64,000 bases of DNA from Methylomonas koyamae (GTDB lineage Bacteria; Pseudomonadota; Gammaproteobacteria; Methylococcales; Methylomonadaceae): positions 1 through 64,000 of the forward strand of contig NZ_LUUK01000179.1 in the NCBI RefSeq assembly GCF_001644025.1. Direction: 5' to 3'. Shown here piece by piece: positions 17,391 through 27,395 of this stretch. The notes under the pieces are model-generated. The model saw nothing but the letters and a program-made list of their open reading frames with translations. It had not been told where the DNA came from and searched no databases. Each line of letters opens with the position of its first letter. Positions within the stretch are counted from its first letter, which is position 1. The position numbers were made by a program, and so were the translations under genes.

Positions 17391-19597
17391 TACACAACGC
17401 CCCCAACCTGTTCGGCTACAAAAAATACTGGGCTCACCGCTTCGGCCCGGCGCCGGAATTGCCGATGAGCCGCGCCGAAATGGACGCCTTGGGCTGGGAT
17501 GCCTGTGATGTGATATTGGTGACCGGCGACGCCTATGTCGATCATCCCAGCTTCGGCATGGCGGTGATCGGCCGGGTGCTGGAGGCGCAAGGTTTCCGGG
17601 TCGGCATCATTTCTCAGCCGGACTGGCAGAGTGCCGACGATTTTCGGAGGCTCGGCCCCCCCAAGTTGTTTTTCGGTGTCACCGGCGGCAACATGGACTC
17701 GATGGTCAACCGCTATACCTCGGACAAGAAAATCCGTTCCAACGACGCCTACACCGCCGACGGCGCCGCCGGCAAACGCCCGGACCGCGCGGTCAATGTA
17801 TATTCGCACCGCTGCCGCGAAGCGTATAAAAACGTGCCTATCATCATCGGCGGCATCGAGGCCAGTTTGCGCCGCATCGCCCATTACGACTATTGGTCGG
17901 ACAAGGTGCGCAAGTCGATCTTGCTCGATTCCAAGGCCGATTTGCTGGTGTACGGCAACGCCGAGCGGCAGATCGTCGAGATCGCCCACCGCCTGGCCAA
18001 GGGCGAGAGCATTCACGACCTGAAAGGCATCCGCGGCACCGTACACTTCGTCAAGCAAGTGCCGCAAGGCTGGTTGGAAAAGGATTCAACCGACCTCGAT
18101 AAACCCGGCGCGGTCATCGTGCACCAAAATCCGTATCAGGAAATGCCGGCATGCGAGGATCAGGGACGATCCGAGTGCGACAACGGGCCGGGAGCCCGTG
18201 CTGCCGAGGATAAACCCGTAAGAGGGGCTTTAGCCGCGACTGATGGCTTGAGCGGAGCTGACGCTCCTCCCACGCATCGTGAACAAGTCATCCAATTCAA
18301 ACCGATCGCCAACAAAAACCGCGCGCAAACCGTGATTCGCCTGCCCGATTACGACGCGGTCAAGGACGATCCGATTTTGTACGCCCATGCTTCGCGGGTC
18401 ATGCACGGCGAAACCAATCCCGGCAACGCTCGCGCGTTGATTCAGCGTCATGGCAATCGGGAAGTGTGGATCAATCCGCCGCCGCTGCCGCTAACCACGC
18501 CGGAAATGGACGGCGTGTTCGATCTGCCCTACTCGCGCCTGCCGCATCATGCTTACGGCAAAGCCAACATCCCAGCCTTTGAGATGATTCAGCACTCGGT
18601 GCTAATCATGCGCGGTTGTTTCGGCGGCTGCAGCTTTTGTTCGATTACCGAGCACGAAGGCCGCATCATCCAAAACCGTTCGGAAGATTCGATCATTCGC
18701 GAAATCGAAGCCATCCGCGACACCTCGCCCAACTTCACCGGCCACATTTCCGACCTGGGCGGCCCGACCGCCAACATGTGGCGACTGGCGTGCAAGGACC
18801 CGAAAATCGAGGAGTCCTGCCGCAAGCCATCCTGCGTTTATCCCGGCATCTGCCACAACTTGAACACCGACCAGACGCCATTAATTAAGCTGTACCGGCG
18901 CGCCCGCGCGCTGCCCGGCATCAAAAAAATCTTCATCGCTTCCGGTCTGCGTTACGACATCGCCGTCGAAACCCCGGCCTATGTAAAAGAGTTGGTGACT
19001 CACCACGTCGGCGGCTATCTAAAAATCGCGCCCGAGCACACCGAACAAGGCCCGTTATCGAAGATGATGAAACCCGGCATGGGCAGTTACGACCGTTTCA
19101 AGGCGATGTTCGACAAATACTCCAAGGAAGCCGGCAAGGAACAGTATTTGATCCCATACTTCATTGCCGCCCATCCCGGCACCACCGACCAGGACATGCT
19201 CAATCTGGCGCTGTGGTTGAAACGAAATGGCTTTAGAGCCGATCAGGTGCAAGCCTTCCTGCCGTCACCGATGTCGATCGCGACTGCGATGTACCACTCG
19301 GGCAAGGACACGCTGCATAAAGTCGGCCGCAATGTGCCGGATATCGCGATTCCGCGTGGCGACAAGCAACGCAAGTTGCACAAAGCCTTTCTACGCTACC
19401 ACGACCCGAAAAATTGGCCGCTGTTGAGGGAGGCTTTGAAACAAATGGGACGCGCGGATTTAATCGGTAATGGCAAACATCAACTGATTCCAAATTTTCA
19501 GCCCAAGGGCGACGCAGCGCCGCAGTCGCCAAAAATGCGTTTTGCCACCAAACACACCCAAGAAAAATCGCAGCCCGTCAAGGGCCGGCGGCGCTGA
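17387..19597 (+). CDS. ygiQ: YgiQ family radical SAM protein
   Basis: This 736-residue protein of the YgiQ (UPF0313) family matches the E. coli protein along nearly its whole length. The iron-sulphur cluster cysteines are C411, C415 and C418 in [10 protein letters not shown]. The N-terminal part has the family segments [17 protein letters not shown] and [16 protein letters not shown], and the C-terminal part has [30 protein letters not shown]. The biological role is not established. It starts with GTG at 17387, overlapping the previous stop codon. The linker at about residues 257-296, between the N-terminal and radical SAM parts, carries sequence like a dispersed palindromic repeat, described separately. 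Confidence 0.92.
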   Translation: MIHNAPNLFGYKKYWAHRFGPAPELPMSRAEMDALGWDACDVILVTGDAYVDHPSFGMAVIGRVLEAQGFRVGIISQPDWQSADDFRRLGPPKLFFGVTGGNMDSMVNRYTSDKKIRSNDAYTADGAAGKRPDRAVNVYSHRCREAYKNVPIIIGGIEASLRRIAHYDYWSDKVRKSILLDSKADLLVYGNAERQIVEIAHRLAKGESIHDLKGIRGTVHFVKQVPQGWLEKDSTDLDKPGAVIVHQNPYQEMPACEDQGRSECDNGPGARAAEDKPVRGALAATDGLSGADAPPTHREQVIQFKPIANKNRAQTVIRLPDYDAVKDDPILYAHASRVMHGETNPGNARALIQRHGNREVWINPPPLPLTTPEMDGVFDLPYSRLPHHAYGKANIPAFEMIQHSVLIMRGCFGGCSFCSITEHEGRIIQNRSEDSIIREIEAIRDTSPNFTGHISDLGGPTANMWRLACKDPKIEESCRKPSCVYPGICHNLNTDQTPLIKLYRRARALPGIKKIFIASGLRYDIAVETPAYVKELVTHHVGGYLKIAPEHTEQGPLSKMMKPGMGSYDRFKAMFDKYSKEAGKEQYLIPYFIAAHPGTTDQDMLNLALWLKRNGFRADQVQAFLPSPMSIATAMYHSGKDTLHKVGRNVPDIAIPRGDKQRKLHKAFLRYHDPKNWPLLREALKQMGRADLIGNGKHQLIPNFQPKGDAAPQSPKMRFATKHTQEKSQPVKGRRR
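18158..18272 (+). repeat. REP-like palindromic sequence inside the ygiQ reading frame
   Basis: Within ygiQ these bases contain three small palindromes: ACGGGCC...GGAGCCCGT near 18183-18199, GGCTTTAGCC near 18226-18235, and GGAGCTGACGCTCC near 18254-18267 with flanks GTAAGAGGGGCTTTAGCCGC and CTCCTCCCAC. Phrases such as AGGGGCTTTAGCCGCGAC and GGAGC(N)GCTCCTCCCAC resemble dispersed extragenic palindromes common in gamma-proteobacteria. The insert stays in frame and encodes a low-quality linker ([19 protein letters not shown]). Confidence 0.6.
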
Positions 19598-19729
19598 ATC
19601 AGGCGTCATTGCCGCCAAAACCGTCCGTCAGTCGAGAAAATGCCGGTCTGAGCCGGGGTGGCTTCTCCCGTCTCAGCGATTTTCCGCTAAACTTTCGCTG
19701 CCTATACTTCCAACTTGCCCAAACAACCG

Positions 19730-20560
19730 ATGTCCGGCCGTCCCCAAATCGTCATCACGCCAACAAAAACCCTAGGCGACTCCGGCCGGGAACTATGGGA
19801 ATATCGGGATTTACTCTACTTTCTGGCTTGGCGCGACTTTAAAGTCCGCTACAAACAAACCGCGATTGGCGCGGCTTGGGCGATCATTAGGCCGTTATTG
19901 ACGATGCTGGTGTTCACAGTAATCTTCGGCAAAATCGCCAAACTGCCAACGGAAGGCGAAGCACCTTATGCCATCATGGTGTTTACCGCGATGCTGCCCT
20001 GGTACTTTTTTGCCAATACCCTCAGCGAATCGGCGAATGCGGTGGTTAATAACTCCGCGATGATCAGCAAAGTCTATTTTCCGCGCATTATCGCGCCGAC
20101 CGCACCGTTGCTGGTAAACATCGTAGATTTCCTAATTTCATTCATATTATTGCTGGCGCTGATGGCATGGTATCGATTCCAGCCATCGATTTATATTTTT
20201 TTGATGCCTTTATTCCTATTATTGGCGGCCATCACCGCGCTCGGGTTAGGTTATCTGATCTCGGCGCTAAACGTCAAATACCGGGATTTTCGTTACGTTA
20301 TTCCTTTTATCGTACAGATAGGTCTGTATATATCACCTGTCGGATTTAGCAGCCAGGTTGTACCAGATGAATGGAGGATTTGGTATTCGTTGAACCCAAT
20401 GGTCGGTGTCATCGATGGCTTTCGCTGGATGGTAATTGGCGATAAAGCCAATCTTTATTGGGATGGTTTTCTACTGTCCAATGCAGTTTCTCTGGCCTTA
20501 TTTCTAACGGGTTATAGATACTTTATGCATACCGAGCGTCAATTTGCCGACAGCCTCTAA
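19730..20560 (+). CDS. wzm: ABC-2 type polysaccharide exporter permease (Wzm-like)
   Basis: This 276-residue inner-membrane permease has six predicted helices and the ABC-2/TagG signature: WRDFKVRYKQTAIGAAWAIIRPLL near residue 33 followed by MLPWYFFANTLSESANAVVNNSAMISKVYFPR. Relatives (Wzm, TagG) export completed O-antigen, capsule or teichoic acid linked to undecaprenyl pyrophosphate. ATG at 19730 is preferred over a TTG five codons upstream. The ATP-binding partner begins 29 bases downstream. It opens the polysaccharide island that extends to 33.3 kb, and base composition begins to fall toward A+T within this gene. Confidence 0.9.
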   Translation: MSGRPQIVITPTKTLGDSGRELWEYRDLLYFLAWRDFKVRYKQTAIGAAWAIIRPLLTMLVFTVIFGKIAKLPTEGEAPYAIMVFTAMLPWYFFANTLSESANAVVNNSAMISKVYFPRIIAPTAPLLVNIVDFLISFILLLALMAWYRFQPSIYIFLMPLFLLLAAITALGLGYLISALNVKYRDFRYVIPFIVQIGLYISPVGFSSQVVPDEWRIWYSLNPMVGVIDGFRWMVIGDKANLYWDGFLLSNAVSLALFLTGYRYFMHTERQFADSL

Positions 20561-20589
20561 CCTAAGACCGCTTCAAAATAATCATCGCC

Positions 20590-21903
20590 ATGCCAGCCAT
20601 TAAAGTCGAAAATCTAGGCAAAAAATACAATATTAGTCAGGACAGTCAGGCTCGTTACAGCACATTACGAGATAAATTAAGTCATAACACGAAAAAATTA
20701 GCCTATCGTTTTCGTCATCCATTTCAAGCTTTACCAAAAATTGAAACAGAAGAATTCTGGGCATTAAAAGATATTAACTTTGAAATTCGACAAGGTGATA
20801 GGGTTGGCATTATCGGCCGCAATGGTGCGGGAAAATCGACATTACTTAAAATTCTTAGCCGCATTACCGCCCCCACAACAGGCAAAGTGATCATTAATGG
20901 CCGAGTAGCAAGTTTATTGGAAGTTGGTACAGGTTTTCATCCTGAATTAACTGGTAGAGAAAATATATTTCTTAACGGTGCAATTTTAGGGATGAGAAAA
21001 TATGAGATCCAAAGGAAATTTGATGAAATAGTTGATTTCGCCGAAGTAGAGAAATTTATAGATACGCCGGTTAAACATTATTCTAGCGGCATGCATGTTC
21101 GGCTGGCTTTTGCCGTAGCGGCACATTTGGAGCCCGAAATTCTAATCGTAGATGAAGTATTGGCGGTTGGAGATGCCGAATTCCAAAAAAAATGCCTAGG
21201 AAAGATGGAAGATGTTAGCAAAAGAGATGGCAGAATAGTGCTTTTTGTTAGTCACAATATGAACGCGATACAAGCTCTTTGCGATCGGGTAATATTTCTG
21301 GATGAAGGGAGGCTTGATTTAGATACAAACGAAGTACGAAGAGCCTCTCTTATTTATCTAGGTTTAGATAAACAAAACCAATTGGAATGGATAAACCCGA
21401 ATCCAGAATTGTCAACTTTACCGGTTGTACCACTCATCCTTTCTATCCGCAAAGAAGATGGCACACCGATCACAGGGACAATTGCTAATAATGAACAAGC
21501 TGTAATTGAATTGGAGCTTGAACTTCGAACTACCGATCCCTCTTTGACATTAGGTTACGCCATTTATACACAAGAAGGGCAGCTACTTTATTGGTCGTAT
21601 CAAACAGATCAAGCACAATCGGCTTGGCCAATAATGAAATTGGGACGGATGCGATTATGTACGCCTTTACCTATGCATCTTCTCAATGAAGGAAATTATC
21701 GACTAGAACACATTAGCAGTCTGCATTGTAGAGAATGGATACTAGCACCAGGTATAGGCCCGTCTATAAATATTAGTATTCAAGGAGGATTAAGTGAGTC
21801 ACCCTTATGGCAAGTATGTCGACCGGGAATTCTCGCTCCTGTATTACCTTGGTTTACGCATGCCGATATGAGCGCATCAATTAATGATACTAACTTTGCT
21901 TAA
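20590..21903 (+). CDS. wzt: ABC transporter ATP-binding protein with C-terminal glycan domain (Wzt-like)
   Basis: This is the ATPase of the polysaccharide exporter, 437 residues. The ATPase domain occupies about residues 1-260, with Walker [10 protein letters not shown] at 76-84, the signature [12 protein letters not shown] near 165 and Walker [13 protein letters not shown]. An additional C-terminal domain of about 160 residues follows ([18 protein letters not shown] onward). In Wzt proteins such a domain binds the modified non-reducing end of the O-polysaccharide and selects finished chains. Composition is A+T-rich. The gene overlaps the following DUF268 gene by 20 bases. Confidence 0.9.
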   Translation: MPAIKVENLGKKYNISQDSQARYSTLRDKLSHNTKKLAYRFRHPFQALPKIETEEFWALKDINFEIRQGDRVGIIGRNGAGKSTLLKILSRITAPTTGKVIINGRVASLLEVGTGFHPELTGRENIFLNGAILGMRKYEIQRKFDEIVDFAEVEKFIDTPVKHYSSGMHVRLAFAVAAHLEPEILIVDEVLAVGDAEFQKKCLGKMEDVSKRDGRIVLFVSHNMNAIQALCDRVIFLDEGRLDLDTNEVRRASLIYLGLDKQNQLEWINPNPELSTLPVVPLILSIRKEDGTPITGTIANNEQAVIELELELRTTDPSLTLGYAIYTQEGQLLYWSYQTDQAQSAWPIMKLGRMRLCTPLPMHLLNEGNYRLEHISSLHCREWILAPGIGPSINISIQGGLSESPLWQVCRPGILAPVLPWFTHADMSASINDTNFA

Positions 21904-22645
21904 ATTAATCATAAAAAAAACGAGATTTATTATTGCCTTTGGAAAATACACGATACGTTTTAAACACCGAAAAAAGTTATTGATGGATGGAAGATTTAAG
22001 TGCGAGTGGAAAGATCGATACGCGTGCCTTGAAGATATAACAAAAACAACAACATTCGACCCCCATTATGTTTATCACACTGCTTGGGCTGCACGAATTC
22101 TATCTCGATTGCTTCCTAACGAACATGTAGATATTGGCTCCTGTTTTCGTTTTGTAACGCTGATTTCAGCATTTATACCAATTAAGTTTTTCGATTATCG
22201 TCCTGTTAAGACAGGTTTGTTAGGACTGGAATCTGGTTATGCGGATATCACTGCACTTCCGTTTCCAGACAATTCAATCGAATCACTTTCCTGCATGCAT
22301 GTCGCCGAACATATAGGGCTAGAGCGTTACGGTGACCCTTTTGACCCAAAGGGAGACATAATTGCTATGCATGAACTCCAACGAGTGCTCATGCCAGGAG
22401 GGTATCTTCTTTTTGTTGTTCCAATTGGGGGCGTAGCTCGAATTCAATACAACGCCCATAGGATTTATACCGTTCGACAAATCCTAAACTATTTCAATAC
22501 ATTAAAATTAGTGGATTTCTCCTTGATTAAAGATGACGGCAATTTTGAATCCCCTTCAAATTTTAGAACCGCTGATGCACAAAATTACGGTTGCGGGTGT
22601 TTTATGTTCATAAAGCCAACTGATTACCTTGATCATGCAATGTAA
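21884..22645 (+). CDS. DUF268 methyltransferase-like protein
   Basis: This 253-residue protein resembles the DUF268 family, found in many surface-glycan clusters. It has a SAM-methyltransferase-like layout: [17 protein letters not shown] as the first strand and loop, [39 protein letters not shown] as the central part, and [16 protein letters not shown] as the later strand. The N-terminus is basic and hydrophobic ([25 protein letters not shown]) and may touch the membrane. It overlaps wzt. A role in capping or modifying the glycan recognised by the Wzt C-terminal domain is attractive but is inference. Confidence 0.75.
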   Translation: MILTLLKLIIKKTRFIIAFGKYTIRFKHRKKLLMDGRFKCEWKDRYACLEDITKTTTFDPHYVYHTAWAARILSRLLPNEHVDIGSCFRFVTLISAFIPIKFFDYRPVKTGLLGLESGYADITALPFPDNSIESLSCMHVAEHIGLERYGDPFDPKGDIIAMHELQRVLMPGGYLLFVVPIGGVARIQYNAHRIYTVRQILNYFNTLKLVDFSLIKDDGNFESPSNFRTADAQNYGCGCFMFIKPTDYLDHAM

Positions 22646-22681
22646 CGAGAACACCATTTTTGAACTTTTTCATCAAAACAG

Positions 22682-23581
22682 ATGGCTATATTTAACAGAT
22701 TGGTCGTAGCCCAACTCATGGGTGGACTAGGTAATCAGATGTTCCAATATGCCGCAGGAAAAGCACTAGCTTTACGTTTAGATGCAGAGTATGAAATAGA
22801 TTTATCGTGGTTTAGATGCATGGGAGACTGCACACCACGTAACTTTGGACTAAATGCATTTAATATATCAACTCAGGAATTCGCCAAACAAGAATTTTGC
22901 TCAAAGCCGAGTATATTGCGACGAGCTACAACATTTTTGTCAAGACAGATCTTGGACTCTTCAATTGTAGTTGTGCATGAGCCTCATTTCCATTATTGGG
23001 CTGGATTCGAAAAACTATCAGGTAGGATTTTTTTATTAGGATATTGGCAAAGCGAAAGATATTTCAAGAATATCGCTAATGTGATCCGTTATGATTTTAT
23101 GTTTCCTTCGTTTCAAAGCAATCAGTCGCATGAGTTATATAAAAAAATTAAAAGTAGCAAAAATTCAGTGGCCGTGCATGTGCGCCGAGGTGATTATATT
23201 AACAAACCTGCCGCTATAACACTTCATGGTGGATGTTGTCCTCCATCGTACTACAAGGATTCTATTAATTATATAAAAGAAAAAAGTAATAAATTAAACC
23301 TATATATATTTAGCGATGATCCTTCCTGGGTGAAGGATAACTTCGACCCACATGGTCATGCAACTACCATTGTTGATGTCCCAGAACATATTAAAGCACC
23401 TTATCACGACATGCATTTGATGTCACTTTGTCGCCATCATATTGTTGCAAATTCTAGCTTTTCATGGTGGGGAGCTTGGTTATCCAGACAGGAAGGCATC
23501 GTTTGCGCGCCTCGGCTATGGTTTTCTGACTTAAATATTGACACGAGGGATATATATCCAGAGACTTGGATAAGGTTATGA
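22682..23581 (+). CDS. Alpha-1,2-fucosyltransferase family (GT11)
   Basis: This 299-residue GT11 enzyme adds fucose from GDP-fucose to a galactose-containing acceptor. The start QLMGGLGNQMFQYAAGKALAL and the GDP-fucose-binding motif VHVRRGDYI near residue 162 are characteristic. The late motif NSSFSWWGAWLSR is also typical. It has no signal peptide and works on the cytoplasmic face. It starts 36 bases after the DUF268 gene, and its stop overlaps the next glycosyltransferase start in an ATGA arrangement. No GDP-fucose synthesis genes occur in this window. Composition is A+T-rich. Confidence 0.9.
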   Translation: MAIFNRLVVAQLMGGLGNQMFQYAAGKALALRLDAEYEIDLSWFRCMGDCTPRNFGLNAFNISTQEFAKQEFCSKPSILRRATTFLSRQILDSSIVVVHEPHFHYWAGFEKLSGRIFLLGYWQSERYFKNIANVIRYDFMFPSFQSNQSHELYKKIKSSKNSVAVHVRRGDYINKPAAITLHGGCCPPSYYKDSINYIKEKSNKLNLYIFSDDPSWVKDNFDPHGHATTIVDVPEHIKAPYHDMHLMSLCRHHIVANSSFSWWGAWLSRQEGIVCAPRLWFSDLNIDTRDIYPETWIRL

Positions 23582-24639
23582 AAATAACACCTGAGATTAG
23601 CGTAATCATGGCAGTATACAACGGCGAAAAATACTTAGAAGAAGCTGTTGATTCAATATTGAATCAATCATATTTTAATTTTGAGCTTATTATTATTGAT
23701 GACGCCTCTATAGATGCCACTCAAGAAATTTTATTTTATTTGTCCAAAAAAGATGGTCGAATCAGCATCTTACGAAACAAGAGAAACCTAGGTGCTGCCA
23801 AAGCACGTAACAAGGGACTTCACCTTGCGCGAGGGAGTTTTATAGCGATTATGGATGCCGATGATTATGCGTTTCCAAATCGACTTCAAAAACAAATAGA
23901 GTACATGACAACCCACCATGAGATAGCTGTCTGTGGAGGGTATATGGAAATATATGAGAAAAATGGGAGCATAATAAAAACACTAGAAGAAAATGAAGAA
24001 ATACGTGCAAGACTTTTATTTGAAAATTGCATATGGCATCCTACAGTAATGTTTAGAAAAGAAATAGTACTGAAAACAGGATGTCGCTATCGTACACAGT
24101 CTGCTGAAGACTACGATTTCTTTATAAGATTATCGAGATGTCACGAAATAATCTTTAGAAACATACCTGAAGTATTAACAAAATACCGTATACATCCAAA
24201 TAATGATCGTACCGAATATGCTGCTACTCAGCGTGCCTTGTCTAGGAAAATACGCAAAAACCAACTTGCCTTTTTGGGATTATCTCCCAATGAGAAGGAG
24301 TTTATTTGCCATGAAAATCTGTCTTGTTTAGAAGCTTTTCATACGAAAGAATTCACTCCCGTAGAGCAATATGCCGACTGGCTACGCCAACTTGAAAGTG
24401 CAAACAATAAAACGCAATTATACTTATCTCATATTTTCAGAAAGGAACTAGAACTGAGATGGATAGAAGTTTGTTTAAAAACCTCATTTGAAGACCCTAG
24501 AGTAGCTATAAGTTTTCTAAAAACAGGCTCAACACATCTTTCATTACAGAAATTATATATGGCTGCGAGAATGTTTTGGCGATATTTTAAAAACAATACC
24601 AAAAAGAATATAATTAAAAATAGGCAATACAAAACATAA
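23578..24639 (+). CDS. Glycosyltransferase family 2
   Basis: This 353-residue GT-A fold enzyme begins ISVIMAVYNGEKYLEEAVDSIL, with the nucleotide-binding aspartate in IIIDDASIDAT and the DxD-type motif IAIMDADDYAFPNRL near residue 93. The metal-binding and acceptor part continues with WHPTVMFRKE and AEDYDFFIRLSR. The C-terminal portion is unassigned. The sugar and acceptor cannot be told. ATG at 23578 overlaps the stop of the fucosyltransferase gene; a TTG upstream is not needed. The gene is strongly A+T-rich. Confidence 0.85.
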   Translation: MKITPEISVIMAVYNGEKYLEEAVDSILNQSYFNFELIIIDDASIDATQEILFYLSKKDGRISILRNKRNLGAAKARNKGLHLARGSFIAIMDADDYAFPNRLQKQIEYMTTHHEIAVCGGYMEIYEKNGSIIKTLEENEEIRARLLFENCIWHPTVMFRKEIVLKTGCRYRTQSAEDYDFFIRLSRCHEIIFRNIPEVLTKYRIHPNNDRTEYAATQRALSRKIRKNQLAFLGLSPNEKEFICHENLSCLEAFHTKEFTPVEQYADWLRQLESANNKTQLYLSHIFRKELELRWIEVCLKTSFEDPRVAISFLKTGSTHLSLQKLYMAARMFWRYFKNNTKKNIIKNRQYKT

Positions 24640-24728
24640 TCAATCCCTTTAATTAACGGCATTAACAATGCATAGATATTTTTTTATGCTATTTTAAACC
24701 ACTTTATCTTAGTGATTAAGAAAGTAAA

Positions 24729-25892
24729 ATGCTGCTAAAATTAGTTATTCATTCCACCATTTTATTAAGCGCTATTTTTTTTAAAATAAAGAATAAGGGC
24801 AAAAAAAATGGCATACACTTCTTTTTTCCATTCTATCATGTAGGAGGGGGAGAGAAAGTGCATTTGCAAATTGTTTCGTCTGTTTCAGATTACAATCCTC
24901 AAATATATTTTACGTGCTTATCAAATGACTTACGGTATTTGGATGATTTTAAAATAGCTGGAAATGTTTATGATTTGTCTGACAAATTGTCCAAGACTGG
25001 GCTAAGTAAATATTTTTATTTGGGAAAAATAGTTGCTAGCATAGGTGGCAAATCAATTGTCTTTGGCGCAAACACAAAATTTTTCTATCTTATTTTGCCA
25101 TTTTTATCAAAAAGTGTTTATAAAGTAGACTTGATACATGCTTTTTGCGATGAGGATAGACCAGGCTACGAAGGATACAGTATCCCGTATGTAAAATTGT
25201 TAGATAAACGTGTAGTAATTAATGAAGATACAAAAACAAAACTTTATAAATTATACGAAAAACTTGGCTTGAATCAAAAGTTTTATGAAAGAATTATTAC
25301 AATACGAAATTATGTAGACATTCCATATCAAATAAATACACGCCCAATAAATAATAAAATAATACGCATAGCTTATATCGGCAGAGGCTCCGAAGAAAAA
25401 CGCATTTATTTGATTGGAAAAATTGCTTCGGCTTTAAAATCGTATGATTATGAGGTTTTAGTTATAGGCTGTTGCGATGAATGGGTTCTAGAGGAAGATA
25501 GAGAGAACTGTATTTTCTTAGGCAAAATATTGAATAATGAAACGATAACCGAAGCTTATAACAACATAGACGCTGTATTAATAACATCATATAGAGAGGG
25601 CTCCCCATTAGCGCTGATGGAATCGATGTCTCACGGCGCTATACCAATTTCCACAAACGTAGGTGGAATAAGTGAATTTATAACCGATGGATATAATGGA
25701 TTTTTAGTTAAAAATCACAGTAATGAAGACAAGATAGTTGATGACTTTGTAAGCATTTTGCTGAAATTGTTTGGCGATCATGCACTTCCTGAAAATATAT
25801 CAAATAATTGTTATAATTATTCGAAAGTTTTTTTTGATAAAAATTTATTTATAAAAAAATACAGAACCTTACTGCTTAATAGAGAATATTAA
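24729..25892 (+). CDS. Glycosyltransferase family 4 (GT-B)
   Basis: This 387-residue enzyme has the GT-B pattern. The N-terminal domain carries FFFPFYHVGGGEKVHLQI. The C-terminal domain contains RIAYIGRGSEEKRI and the EX7E-like motif SYREGSPLALMESMSHGAIPISTNVGG near residues 292-318. The N-terminus is hydrophobic. It is the most A+T-rich gene in the island. A gap of 584 bases with a short inverted-repeat element separates it from the next glycosyltransferase. Substrate is unknown. Confidence 0.85.
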   Translation: MLLKLVIHSTILLSAIFFKIKNKGKKNGIHFFFPFYHVGGGEKVHLQIVSSVSDYNPQIYFTCLSNDLRYLDDFKIAGNVYDLSDKLSKTGLSKYFYLGKIVASIGGKSIVFGANTKFFYLILPFLSKSVYKVDLIHAFCDEDRPGYEGYSIPYVKLLDKRVVINEDTKTKLYKLYEKLGLNQKFYERIITIRNYVDIPYQINTRPINNKIIRIAYIGRGSEEKRIYLIGKIASALKSYDYEVLVIGCCDEWVLEEDRENCIFLGKILNNETITEAYNNIDAVLITSYREGSPLALMESMSHGAIPISTNVGGISEFITDGYNGFLVKNHSNEDKIVDDFVSILLKLFGDHALPENISNNCYNYSKVFFDKNLFIKKYRTLLLNREY

Positions 25893-25895
25893 GAT

Positions 25896-25987
25896 ACCTC
25901 TGATTAATTCGTCAACATGAATTTCAGAGGCAATTAAATCAACGACTTGTGCATTGATTTTCTTAAAAACCTGAATTAATCAGAGGT
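25896..25987. repeat. Short element with perfect 15-base inverted repeats
   Basis: The sequence ACCTCTGATTAATTC at 25896-25910 recurs exactly as its reverse complement at 25973-25987, enclosing 62 bases. Such ends on a 92-base body look like a miniature inverted-repeat element or the joined ends of a lost insertion sequence. I see no clear target-site duplication. A related end (TAACAGAGGTTCC) appears near 41845. Confidence 0.6.
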
Positions 25988-25990
25988 TCC

Positions 25991-26161
25991 TTAACTTTTA
26001 GTTATCAGCATTTTAAAACAATCTCCTGGAGATTCGCGAAGAACTGAACTAAGAGAACCGTCCAGCGATGTGACTTTATCGCGATTCATGTAACGGATAT
26101 TGGCATAATTGACATCGGCCGCACTTGCCAAAGGCAATGGCTGAGCAAAAATTGTTGCCAT
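25991..26161 (-). CDS. Small unrecognised reading frame or gene remnant
   Basis: This minus-strand frame of 56 codons begins with ATG at 26161 and reads MATIFAQPLPLASAADV, then NYANIRYMNRDKVTSLDG, ending FKMLITKS. Its composition looks protein-like and is less A+T-rich than its surroundings. There is no obvious ribosome site. It could be a remnant of a larger gene whose 5' part is lost, or an accidental frame. It runs against the glycosyltransferase genes and stops just beside the inverted-repeat element. Confidence 0.3.
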   Translation of the reverse strand: MATIFAQPLPLASAADVNYANIRYMNRDKVTSLDGSLSSVLRESPGDCFKMLITKS

Positions 26162-26476
26162 GCATCCATGATAAAAAGCGAGGTTTCGCTTTCATTATTA
26201 CGAACATTATCGAAAGGCTTCTGCAAAAAAGTTATTATGAGTCATTGTACCGCCAAAATACTATTGACGGATGTAATAAACACCTTAAGCCAACAACATG
26301 TCATATTTTTTTGCACCTATTGGCTTGATCACGATAGGAGTGAGGGTTATGAATAGCTTTATCGATTCGCACTGTTCAGATGATTTGGTCATGCATGGGA
26401 AAAGATCATGCATGAATAGTTAACCACCTTTATTATTTTTGGTGTTAACACAAGTAACAATCATAATAAATATTAT

Positions 26477-27388
26477 ATGAAACGCGTCGTTATTATTACT
26501 CGAACCAAAAATAGACCTATGACTTTACGAAGGACTTTAAATAGCATAGCCGCACAATCTTTTAAAGATTATAAATGGGTTGTTATTAATGACGGAGGAA
26601 GTATAGTAAAAGTCAATGAAATTATTGATGAAGCAGAGCGTATTGGCATAGATTCAACTGTATTGCATAACGAGCATTCAATGGGAATGGAAGCATCTTC
26701 TAATTATGGCATCACCAACTCATTAAGCAAATATATTGCATTCTTAGATGACGACGACACATGGCATCCTGAATTTTTAAGAAAAACCGTTGCCTTTCTG
26801 GATAATCCATCCAATTTATGCTATAGAGGGGTTGTTACAAACACCTTGGTAGTAGAAGAGAAGTTTTTAGATACTGAAATAATATCAATATGCTCTTACC
26901 CATTCGCACCAGAATTAGACTCAGTTACGTTATTTCATTTAGCTAGAAGAAATTATATTGCCAATTTATCATTCGTTTATCATCGTGACGCGTTAGAAAC
27001 TATCGGTTTATATCGTGAAGACTATCCCGTTGTTGGTGACTGGGAGTTTAATCTTCGTTTTTTAAGGGAGTTTGATATAGGTTTTATACCAGAATACTTA
27101 GCTAACTGCCATCGTCGCAGCCAAACTAAAGGTAGCTCATACAATCAGAGCGATATAAATAATATACACTCAAAGTACTGCGCAATACTCAGAAATGAAC
27201 TTCTAAGACAAGACTTAAGTACCAATAGTATCGGACTTGGCTTTGTAGCAAACATTGCTCACGAGATTGATCTACTTGAAAGGACAATTAGGCGAGGCAG
27301 TCCTATCTATATCTCAAAGAATATCGCATTCACTATATATAAAAAGCTCATTAGTTATTATAAAATCTTAAGCCATTCTCTTAAATGA
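26477..27388 (+). CDS. Glycosyltransferase family 2
   Basis: This 303-residue GT-A enzyme begins VVIITRTKNRPMTLRRTLNSIAAQSFKDY. It has the nucleotide-binding VVINDGGS and the metal-binding motif IAFLDDDDTWHPEFL near residue 95. Later it has GDWEFNLRFLREFDIGF, typical of the acceptor side. It starts the second half of the island and is followed seven bases later by a GT4 gene. The exact sugar is unknown. Confidence 0.85.
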   Translation: MKRVVIITRTKNRPMTLRRTLNSIAAQSFKDYKWVVINDGGSIVKVNEIIDEAERIGIDSTVLHNEHSMGMEASSNYGITNSLSKYIAFLDDDDTWHPEFLRKTVAFLDNPSNLCYRGVVTNTLVVEEKFLDTEIISICSYPFAPELDSVTLFHLARRNYIANLSFVYHRDALETIGLYREDYPVVGDWEFNLRFLREFDIGFIPEYLANCHRRSQTKGSSYNQSDINNIHSKYCAILRNELLRQDLSTNSIGLGFVANIAHEIDLLERTIRRGSPIYISKNIAFTIYKKLISYYKILSHSLK

Positions 27389-27395
27389 TGACAAT

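Larger units (their letters stand above)
25893..26476. other. Large gap inside the glycan island
   Basis: These 584 bases hold a 92-base inverted-repeat element (25896-25987), a small minus-strand reading frame (25991-26161) and about 310 bases in which I see no supported gene. Two overlapping open frames on the plus strand at 26125-26356 have no recognisable content. The gap probably marks a past insertion or deletion in the island. Confidence 0.5.
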
